A stretch of 12,015 bases of DNA from Candidatus Symbiothrix sp. (GTDB lineage Bacteria > Bacteroidota > Bacteroidia > Bacteroidales > Azobacteroidaceae): NCBI GenBank assembly GCA_031270525.1, contig JAISXN010000150.1, forward strand, positions 1 through 12,015. Reading direction: 5' to 3'. Position numbers and translations under genes: made by a program. The notes beneath the pieces are model-generated. The model was not told the origin of the DNA. It worked only from the letters and a program-made list of their open reading frames with translations, and did not search any database. This document shows, piece by piece, positions 6,325 through 12,015 of this stretch; positions within the stretch are counted from its first letter, which is position 1; each line of letters opens with the position of its first letter.

Positions 6325-8709
6325 TTAAAATGACGGCATTTTGTATTTTTCCCCTTCCACCACATTGTAGGTTCGTTTATAATTTTTGAGGAAAGTTTTG
6401 GCTTCTTCTTTTTTTCCCAGCTTATTGTAAGCTTTTATACAAATATTCAATACTTCTTCATTCAAAGGTTCGATTGCGAAGAAAGTTGCGGATATGGAAA
6501 TTATTTTCTGATATTGTTTTTTCTTACATAAATAAAGGATATACTCTTTCAGCAAGCGTTCCAGTTTTTCTTCTTCTTTTGATTTATAATGGTCGATTCC
6601 GGCGTCGTGTATGCTTAAAAGGAACGAACCGTTACGGACAATGGCGTAAAGTTGTTCCATTAATAGAGGATACGATTCGCGGTCGGCATGTTGCAAACGA
6701 TTCAGCAAGCCGGTATACACTAAGTAATCGCAATAAAAAGACCGGTTGAATGTGAAAAACCATTGGGAATTTTGATGAACCAACTGAATGTCGCCAATGT
6801 CTTCCAATATATTCCGCAACCGGTTTATCGTTACGCCGCGAGTACTTTTTGCTTCGTTTACATCTTTATCCGGCCATAAAGTCTGCGTAAGTTTTTCGGT
6901 AGAAATTCCGGTTTCATCTTTTGTATTCAAAAGTATAAGCGAAAACAAAACTTTTAATTTTGTACTGAAACGATAGGTTATGTCCACTCCTTTCTTGTCA
7001 TATACCATAAAGGCGCCAAAAACATAAACCGCCGATTGTTTTTGTATTTTCCCGTCATATTCATCTTCTTCATCTTCGCGGGATAAACGGAACATTTCGG
7101 GTTTTTGGGTGATTGAGCGTGTCAAAAAAACAATTGCAACGATAAGAAAAGCAATAAGAGCAGCTATCCATGCAAGTATGCGGTAGGGTTTCGCCAAAGG
7201 GGCGGAATTTTCCAACTGCGATTTTGTAATGGACGGCGATAACAAAGAATAAACCAAAACACGGGTTTCGTTTTTGTCCGAGAAATCACGTATCACAACA
7301 TAAAATTCGTGCATCTCTCTGTTGTAAAACAAATTGACGGAAGTATTATTCATTCCCTCCGACGAGAAATTGATGGAATCGCTTACAAGCTCGTATTTCC
7401 CGTTTTGTAAGTCGAAACGGTATAAATATCCGAAAGTCTTCGGTATATGATGTGCATAGCAAAAGGCATAGAAATATTTTTTATCTTCGCTCAGTATCAG
7501 ATTGTTGCCCGGAATAAATTCGATTGTGGGAATCTCATGCAGCCGCCATAAATTGGTAATCGTTTTTTGTTTGAGATTCAGCACATACAAATCGTAAAGG
7601 TTGTGCCCGCTGTGTTCCTGTTTCCCCGTTTCATTCCCGAATCCGCCGAAAATCAATTTTTCATCCGGCAGAACTCCGTCGCCTACTGCGGAATAAAAAC
7701 GCGGCGTTATCCGGTCGCCTTTGAACTCGACAGGTTCCCATTGCCGGGTTTCCTTGTCGTAGCGGGATATTCTGTCGGAATAAGAATGATTGCTATATCC
7801 TCCGAATTGATACAGGTCGCCGGCGGATGAGTAGAAAACGTTGCTGTGCAACAAATGTTGTTCGTCAACCGGAACATCACTCTTTATTTCCGCAATTTCG
7901 GCACGGTCGTAGCGTGGATAATAAGACAGCACGGAGTCGCCGCCGTTGATAACAATTCGATTATCCGCTTCGTCGAAACTTACCGACGCCTTGCCGGAGG
8001 TCCGGAACGATGATTTTTCCTGCCAGTAAAAGTGTTTGTTAATAATCCAACCGGGATTTTTTACCCGGGCTTTCACTTTACCTGTTTTGTCGTAAGCAAA
8101 TTCGCCTTCCGATTCTTCTAAGGGAAAGGAAAATGATTTGCCTTCTTCCTCCTGAATATGCAAGTTCCCGATTAGCATTTGCGGTACGTCCATATTCAAA
8201 CCGTACAGTCCGAATGTGAACTGAAGAAAAGAAGGATTTTCAAGCCCGATAGGCGCACAGGTATAGGTAGAATCTCTAACGGTAATACTTGCTTTGTCGT
8301 CTTTTAAATCGAAACAGATAGTAAGATGTAAGGACTTTTTCTTGTTAATATCTTCTTTTGTAATAGGAACCTGGACGGATTTATGAGTAATAGGGCTATG
8401 GAAATCGAGATACATGCTGTCGATTCCGTAGAAGTTGACAAAAACAAATTCGACTTCCTGTTTTTGTTCGTTAATCGCACGGAAAATATGTCCGAACTGG
8501 TTGGCATCCCAAATCGACAAATCAAATCCAATCGTGAATGAGTTTTCAAATTTCTGAAGTTTATTGCCGAAAAGTACAAGCGACGTTCTTTTATCTACTT
8601 TTTCCGCACTGGAAGTAAATAAAATTCCGCCTAACGACTCTTCCGAATAAGAATAAAAAGAGCAGATGCAGAAAAGGATAATTGTATTTAATCTCCTTAT
8701 TATTTGCAT
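6325..8709 (-). CDS. Membrane-spanning one-component regulator: LamG-like plus Kelch-propeller sensor, one TM helix, SARP-like winged helix
   Basis: I do not recognise a named gene; the architecture is readable. Residues 1-22 (MQIIRR plus a hydrophobic stretch) form a signal peptide. Residues about 40-225 look like a LamG/concanavalin-type beta-sandwich. Residues about 285-490 carry Kelch-type blades: LYQFGGYSNHS with RYDKETRQWEPV (299-327), then KLIFGGFGNE with LYVLNLKQKT (351-383), then LYRFDLQNGKYELV (429-442). A single transmembrane segment is ILAWIAALIAFLIVAIVFL (511-529), followed by a charged EDEEDEYD linker. Residues about 560-655 form an OmpR/SARP-type winged helix (STKLKVLFSLILL, LTQTLWPD, GVTINRLRNILED). 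Residues about 660-790 are helical, like the TPR/BTAD part of SARP regulators. The order predicts a periplasmic sensor and a cytoplasmic DNA-binding domain. It follows the GtaA-like lipoprotein gene after 2 nt (TAA, TC, ATG), with no Shine-Dalgarno sequence, implying translational coupling. Ligand and targets are unknown. Automatic annotation might call it galactose oxidase-like or Kelch protein, which would miss the regulator half. Confidence 0.9.
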   Translation of the reverse strand: MQIIRRLNTIILFCICSFYSYSEESLGGILFTSSAEKVDKRTSLVLFGNKLQKFENSFTIGFDLSIWDANQFGHIFRAINEQKQEVEFVFVNFYGIDSMYLDFHSPITHKSVQVPITKEDINKKKSLHLTICFDLKDDKASITVRDSTYTCAPIGLENPSFLQFTFGLYGLNMDVPQMLIGNLHIQEEEGKSFSFPLEESEGEFAYDKTGKVKARVKNPGWIINKHFYWQEKSSFRTSGKASVSFDEADNRIVINGGDSVLSYYPRYDRAEIAEIKSDVPVDEQHLLHSNVFYSSAGDLYQFGGYSNHSYSDRISRYDKETRQWEPVEFKGDRITPRFYSAVGDGVLPDEKLIFGGFGNETGKQEHSGHNLYDLYVLNLKQKTITNLWRLHEIPTIEFIPGNNLILSEDKKYFYAFCYAHHIPKTFGYLYRFDLQNGKYELVSDSINFSSEGMNNTSVNLFYNREMHEFYVVIRDFSDKNETRVLVYSLLSPSITKSQLENSAPLAKPYRILAWIAALIAFLIVAIVFLTRSITQKPEMFRLSREDEEDEYDGKIQKQSAVYVFGAFMVYDKKGVDITYRFSTKLKVLFSLILLNTKDETGISTEKLTQTLWPDKDVNEAKSTRGVTINRLRNILEDIGDIQLVHQNSQWFFTFNRSFYCDYLVYTGLLNRLQHADRESYPLLMEQLYAIVRNGSFLLSIHDAGIDHYKSKEEEKLERLLKEYILYLCKKKQYQKIISISATFFAIEPLNEEVLNICIKAYNKLGKKEEAKTFLKNYKRTYNVVEGEKYKMPSF

Positions 8710-8711
8710 GA

Positions 8712-11201
8712 TTAATTAGATTGAGAAATCAACTTGTCTTCCATCATTTTAATAAAATAACCGCCCAACACCGACCTCGCACGGAACGACACGTGTTCCG
8801 GACGGTCTGTCCAATACCAGTCGGACATGGGAATCCGGTCTGTCGTTTCGTTTACAAAACAATAAAGCGGAGCAATAAACTGCCGGAAATCGGAGGTGTT
8901 GCGCGACAGTGCGGCAGACCAAACTATCCAGTCGGCTTTTGTGTAAAGTTGTTTACTGTTCAACGGCAAGCCATATTTGTTCTGTTTAGTCAGATAATAA
9001 GCAATTTCTTTCTCAGGCACTTCGTGGGGGAAAACATTTATTTTCATAATCTTGTCCCAGACCAAGTTGTACTTTTGGCTCCATGTTCCGGCCTGGTCGA
9101 ACGCAAAACGGTAATGGTCTCCGTCGCTCGCTTTTTTCACCCATTCCAAAGCCATTTTACGCGCCATGGCTGTATATTTTTGTGCGGTATCATTTTGTTT
9201 CAACATATCGGCCAGACGTCCGTAGGAAGCAATGCCCAGAATAGCTTTGATGGAAAGATTGGCATTGTGTGCGGAACTTCCGGTAAATACATCCGTATTT
9301 TCCTGGTAATCAGGGTCGAATCCTTTTTTCACAAGAAAATCAGCCCATTGCGACAATGTTTCCCAATGTTGTGAAGCGTATCCGGCGTTTCCTTCCATTG
9401 TGGCAATTGCAGCACAGAGTATCAGCATATTACCGGATTCTTCAACGGGAAGGACGGGTCCTGCAACTTGTCCTTCGGCAATGGGATAAATGCCGACGTC
9501 GTGCGGAGCATAAGGATGTTTCCATTTCCCGCTTTCCACATAATAAAAAATGGGGTTCAACATTCCTTTCAGTAAATCGACATTATATAACAAAAACAAG
9601 GGCGAAGAAGGATAAGTGACATCGACGGTTGCAATCGAACCGCTGCTGTAATTTTCTTTCGAGAGAAACAGCAAATCGCCGTTAGGAGCTTGCAGTAATT
9701 TGTGGGCGGATACCGATTGCCGGTAAGCCAGCGCACACAGTTCGGCATATTCCTCGCCTCCACAGCGGGCTGCTTCTTTCATAAGTCTGTTGTCGAATCT
9801 GTCGCAGTCTTTTTTCAACGATTTATATTCTTTCGCCGCACTGGAGAAAAGTTCATAAATATTCCTGTCACCCTTTCTGTTCCAATAAGGACGAAGATTT
9901 TCGCCGAAATACCGGATGGAATAAATATCGTCGTATCCCAGCATAAAATAGCCGCTTGCCGTTTTCTTTACTTTTCCCAAAGAACGGATAAAAGCAAGCC
10001 TGTCCTGTTCATCGGGCGAAGCCGGATTATTTCCGGAAAAAGAACCTGTATTGCGGAAATCCGCCCGCATGGAATAAGGATTTCCTGTTGCCGGTTGCGT
10101 ATATTCTTTTTCTGCACACAAATAAAAATATCCCCAGTCGATACGTACATTATCGCCTTTTTTCCCTAAGATATGCTGTTTTTTACTTCCTGTTTTCAAA
10201 TATAATAAGTTGTCTTTCTCGAAAGTTTCGCTTTCGCTTGGCTGGTTAAGTACATCCAATGCCCATGAAGTGCCGGCTTCCAGATATAAATCGACCGTAT
10301 GAAATTGGGAATCGTTGGAGGAAATATGATAAGTGATATAGTTGACCGGACGGGATAACAAGTCGAGATTGTCCATTAACAGAGGCGCTGTAAAAACCAG
10401 TTCCATATCCACCGGCCCGCAAGTGAAACGATACCGGGTTTGGGTAGGAAGCGCTTCGACGGAATTTTGCACTGCCGTTTCCGCAAAACAGGTTTGTCCT
10501 TCTACTTCCACATTCAGTCCGAAATCGAGATAGGCCTCTCCTCCTGTGTTTCTACAATGAGCTGCGATGACATTTTTCCCTTCCTGCAATGACGAGCGGA
10601 CTTCTTCCGAAAGTTCCAGCAACGCGTTTTCCCTGCATATTCCGTTTACCCTGATTACTTCTATTCCATTGAGATAGATTTCCACGTCGTCGTCGTGGGA
10701 GTATTCCAAAAAGACTTTTTTGTCATGAAGGTCATCATCCAGGGTAAATTCCCTTCTGACCCAAATATGTTCACTTTCCCATGCCGTATTGATGTTTTGG
10801 TTTTCACGTTTTCCGAAAGCGGCTTTTCCATGCTTCCACAGGTTGTCGTCGAAATCCCTCGTCATCCAATTATCATGCGGCTTCTCATATATATACCGGG
10901 CGTACCATTCCTCGTTATCACTCATTTTTTCCACCGGTTTGAACAAGTTGCTTTCAACGCCCATAAACCGGAATATCTTTCCGTCGACACGGACAACTCC
11001 CAACAAAGGAAATTCTTTCCCCGTCCAATGGGACAATTGCTTATTATATAAGGTATCGCCAAACAACCAGGCGTTGGTATAAGTATCAATGTTAATCAAA
11101 GGATATGCAGGCGCCCGCAACCGGCTTGAAATGCGGGATTCGTTTTGCTCCGTACATGCACACACAATAAGAATTAATAGGAGGTAAATACTGTTTTTCA
11201 T
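8712..11201 (-). CDS. Glutaminase-A-like (DUF4964-DUF5127-DUF4965-DUF1793) lipoprotein with inserted galactose-binding-like domain
   Basis: The 829-aa product begins with a lipoprotein signal peptide (MKNSIYLLLILIVCAC), lipobox V13-C-A-C16, so it should be anchored in a membrane facing the periplasm or surface. Residues 25-85 match the DUF4964 style (LRAPAYPLINIDTYTNAW, HWTGKEFPLLG). Residues about 95-235 are a galactose-binding-like beta-sandwich (DFDDNLWKHGKAAFG, IWVRREF, VEIYLNGIEV, GKNVIAAH). The DUF5127-type domain follows at about 250-475. The GtaA six-hairpin domain runs to the end, with hallmark motifs PHDVGIYP (566-573), LPVEESGNMLI (584-594), YNLVWDK (711-717), YGLPLNSKQLYTKADWIVW (743-761) and SDWYWTDR (793-800). 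Fungal members are called glutaminase A. The bacterial ones sit in glycan-related contexts and the (alpha/alpha)-barrel fold is glycosidase-like, so the substrate is open. It starts at an ATG at 11199-11201, is first in the operon, and is followed after 2 nt by the membrane regulator. Confidence 0.92.
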   Translation of the reverse strand: MKNSIYLLLILIVCACTEQNESRISSRLRAPAYPLINIDTYTNAWLFGDTLYNKQLSHWTGKEFPLLGVVRVDGKIFRFMGVESNLFKPVEKMSDNEEWYARYIYEKPHDNWMTRDFDDNLWKHGKAAFGKRENQNINTAWESEHIWVRREFTLDDDLHDKKVFLEYSHDDDVEIYLNGIEVIRVNGICRENALLELSEEVRSSLQEGKNVIAAHCRNTGGEAYLDFGLNVEVEGQTCFAETAVQNSVEALPTQTRYRFTCGPVDMELVFTAPLLMDNLDLLSRPVNYITYHISSNDSQFHTVDLYLEAGTSWALDVLNQPSESETFEKDNLLYLKTGSKKQHILGKKGDNVRIDWGYFYLCAEKEYTQPATGNPYSMRADFRNTGSFSGNNPASPDEQDRLAFIRSLGKVKKTASGYFMLGYDDIYSIRYFGENLRPYWNRKGDRNIYELFSSAAKEYKSLKKDCDRFDNRLMKEAARCGGEEYAELCALAYRQSVSAHKLLQAPNGDLLFLSKENYSSGSIATVDVTYPSSPLFLLYNVDLLKGMLNPIFYYVESGKWKHPYAPHDVGIYPIAEGQVAGPVLPVEESGNMLILCAAIATMEGNAGYASQHWETLSQWADFLVKKGFDPDYQENTDVFTGSSAHNANLSIKAILGIASYGRLADMLKQNDTAQKYTAMARKMALEWVKKASDGDHYRFAFDQAGTWSQKYNLVWDKIMKINVFPHEVPEKEIAYYLTKQNKYGLPLNSKQLYTKADWIVWSAALSRNTSDFRQFIAPLYCFVNETTDRIPMSDWYWTDRPEHVSFRARSVLGGYFIKMMEDKLISQSN

Positions 11202-11228
11202 TGTACTACTATGTATAATATTGTTTCA

Positions 11229-11236
11229 CAAAGGTA
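11229..11236 (-). promoter_or_regulatory. Bacteroidetes-type -7 promoter element of the GtaA-like lipoprotein/regulator operon
   Basis: The minus strand reads TACCTTTG, a full match to TAnnTTTG, ending 27 nt before the lipoprotein ATG. About 21 nt further upstream is CTGTG, a weak counterpart of the -33 TTTG box. The predicted leader is about 20 nt and lacks a Shine-Dalgarno sequence. No second promoter is apparent between the two genes, so the regulator is probably co-transcribed from here. Nearby operator repeats for autoregulation are not obvious. Confidence 0.68.
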
Positions 11237-11306
11237 ATTAAAGTTTTGGATATATTTCACAGTTTTACCGGAAAAACATTAGTATATTTCTAATGAATTC
11301 ACTGTC

Positions 11307-11332
11307 GGGGCTGTCTCAAAAGAGTCAGCCTC
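11307..11332. repeat. Short imperfect hairpin resembling an insertion-sequence terminal repeat
   Basis: GGGGCTGTCTC (11307-11317) and GAGTCAGCCTC (11322-11332) pair at 9 of 11 positions around an AAAA loop. The outward-facing motif GGGGCTGTCTCAAAA resembles the ends of insertion sequences often seen in Bacteroidales, from memory only; the IS family cannot be assigned here. No transposase lies nearby, so this would be a remnant or a non-autonomous element. It could also be a weak plus-strand terminator, since A/T-rich sequence follows, but there is no plus-strand gene to end. Confidence 0.4.
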
Positions 11333-11370
11333 AATTTTCCTTTTCAGGCGACGAGTTTTAGATTTACCGG

Positions 11371-11405
11371 ACAAAAAAAATCGTGGCGAGGATGCTTTTT
11401 TTTGT
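11371..11405. repeat. A8/T8 inverted repeat (10-bp perfect stem, 15-nt loop)
   Basis: ACAAAAAAAA at 11371-11380 is exactly complementary to TTTTTTTTGT at 11396-11405, with a GC-richer 15-nt loop between. The right half overlaps the left edge of the 46-bp inverted repeat by 6 bp, so the two structures would compete. Its role is unknown. It may be part of the same mobile or degenerate segment as the IS-end-like hairpin. Confidence 0.55.
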
Positions 11406-11503
11406 GCATTGGGTACACGGTGATTTCGACAGGCTCAATCACCGGCGGCCTCACAAACCGGTGATTGAGCCTGTCGAAATCACCGTGTACCCAATGCACA
11501 AAA
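11400..11503. repeat. Perfect 46-bp inverted repeat with nested hairpins (REP/BIME-like)
   Basis: The left arm 11400-11445 and right arm 11458-11503 are exact reverse complements over 46 bp, separated by a 12-nt loop (CGGCCTCACAAA). Each arm contains its own stem: CGGTGATT/AATCACCG at 11418-11425 with 11437-11444, and again at 11459-11466 with 11478-11485. Each inner stem encloses TCGACAGGCTC or its complement GAGCCTGTCGA. The TTCGACAGGCTCA core is a recurring palindromic repeat core in many bacterial genomes (general knowledge, not checked). Two REP-like units placed head to head form a BIME-like unit. It starts 20 bp beyond the stop of the glycosyltransferase gene and could protect or end that transcript. 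Neither side has the T-tract placement of a classical intrinsic terminator. Confidence 0.92.
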
Positions 11504-11523
11504 CCATGCCGCACATAGTATAA

Positions 11524-12015
11524 TTAATATTTAACACTCTTGTGGTGATCGCCGGGAAGTTGGGTCAATTGTTTTTTTAACTTCAGTAAAAACGGAATAA
11601 GTTTTTTCTGAACGCCTAACGGCATAAGCGAAAAAAGATAAAAGGAAAAAAGGATCGGACTTTTCCAAATGTCTTTATCCTGTAAATAAGCAGGGTTCAA
11701 AAAATGTTTGATATATTCTTCATAAACTCCACCGATTACCCAGACACAAAAAATCAACCGTTGCGCACAAAATTTTTCTTTTATTTTAATTCGATAAATC
11801 GGTTCTAATGTTTGTATTTTATTGTATGCATTCGAGAAAAAGGAATCCAATGCCAATACAATGTGGATATTTTTTGTCCCATCGTAATTTAAACCGAATG
11901 AAGTGGGGCGTCCATGATGAAAATAAGTAATATCGGATAAATCGCAGCAACTATGAACGATTGAAAATATTTGAAAAGATATATTAACATCTTCCAAATA
12001 TCGTCCCGAATAGTA
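11524..12015 (-). CDS. C-terminal part of a probable family 2 glycosyltransferase, 5' end outside the window
   Basis: The frame stays open from the window edge at 12015 to a TAA at 11524-11526, giving 163 residues. It has no start inside the window: the TTG at 11995-11997 is just an internal leucine codon, since the frame continues upstream with YYSGRY. The visible beginning, GRYLEDVNISFQIF, resembles the acidic ED motif (catalytic-base region) of GT2 enzymes, and YFHHGRPTSFGLNYDGTKN resembles the following loop. The rest is mostly helical with hydrophobic patches (LIFCVWVIGGVYEEYI; LFSFYLFSLMPLGV) and a lysine-rich end, as in the C-terminal extensions of many Bacteroidetes polysaccharide GT2 proteins. 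A role in capsule, LPS or exopolysaccharide synthesis at the inner membrane would fit. The DNA is visibly more A/T-rich than gltBD, as is common for surface-polysaccharide genes. The identification is tentative because most of the GT-A core is not visible. Confidence 0.5.
   Translation of the reverse strand, partial: YYSGRYLEDVNISFQIFSIVHSCCDLSDITYFHHGRPTSFGLNYDGTKNIHIVLALDSFFSNAYNKIQTLEPIYRIKIKEKFCAQRLIFCVWVIGGVYEEYIKHFLNPAYLQDKDIWKSPILFSFYLFSLMPLGVQKKLIPFLLKLKKQLTQLPGDHHKSVKY

Larger units (their letters stand above)
11202..11523. other. Non-coding junction between the lipoprotein operon and the glycosyltransferase gene
   Basis: This 322-bp gap has no credible gene on either strand. From right to left it contains the glycosyltransferase 3' flank, the nested 46-bp inverted repeat, the A8/T8 stem, the IS-end-like hairpin, and then A/T-rich DNA carrying the lipoprotein promoter. 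The clustering of three independent inverted repeats in under 200 bp suggests an insertion-prone boundary between two functional regions. Confidence 0.75.

Noticed and set aside
6307..6326. A/T-only inverted repeat (AATAAAAA / TTTTTATT) just after the regulator stop codon
   Set aside because: The 8-bp stem has no G-C pairs and no following U-tract, so it would be too unstable to be a convincing intrinsic terminator.
6325..8709. Galactose oxidase enzyme
   Set aside because: Kelch blades are present, but the C-terminal half is a TM helix plus winged helix, and no tyrosine/cysteine radical-copper site of galactose oxidase was recognised.
8721..9374. 217-codon open frame on the + strand opposite the lipoprotein gene
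   Set aside because: It is antisense to the conserved GtaA six-hairpin region; the conserved motifs are on the minus strand and the composition is that of a shadow frame.

Overview
The window looks like chromosomal DNA from a Bacteroidota bacterium, probably order Bacteroidales. Four things point there. Two genes are preceded by the Bacteroidetes-type -7 element (TAnnTTTG) and lack a clear Shine-Dalgarno sequence. There is the tail of a type IX secretion (T9SS) sorting domain. There is a surface-type lipoprotein of the glutaminase-A-like (GtaA) superfamily. There is also a membrane-spanning beta-propeller/winged-helix regulator. A T9SS substrate argues for a T9SS-bearing lineage (Porphyromonadaceae or Dysgonomonadaceae-like) rather than a typical gut Bacteroides; this is inference.

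Layout: (1) Positions 1-159 (+) hold the last 52 codons of a T9SS cargo protein, convergent with the next operon. (2) Positions 189-6229 (-) are the glutamate synthase operon, gltB then gltD. It has a clear promoter at 6266-6273, and the 95-bp gap between the genes is almost entirely a heptamer-built inverted repeat ending right at the gltD start codon. (3) Positions 6325-11201 (-) are a two-gene operon: a lipoprotein of the DUF4964/DUF5127/DUF4965/DUF1793 (GtaA-like) type, then, 2 nt after its stop, a 794-aa protein. That protein has a signal peptide, a LamG-like region, a Kelch-type propeller, one transmembrane helix, a SARP-like winged-helix DNA-binding domain and a helical tail. A promoter lies at 11229-11236. 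(4) Positions 11202-11523 are a non-coding junction holding an IS-end-like hairpin, an A8/T8 stem and a perfect 46-bp inverted repeat whose arms are themselves hairpins (REP/BIME-like). (5) Positions 11524-12015 (-) are the C-terminal part of a probable family 2 glycosyltransferase in visibly more A/T-rich DNA, running off the window.

How the genes work together: GltB and GltD form NADPH-dependent glutamate synthase (ammonia assimilation). The lipoprotein and the membrane regulator look like a self-contained module. An outer or periplasmic enzyme acts on an unknown substrate, and a one-component regulator with a large extracytoplasmic carbohydrate-binding-like sensor passes the signal directly to DNA. 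This pair is the best candidate for an under-described system here. Its function is inferred from architecture and operon structure only.
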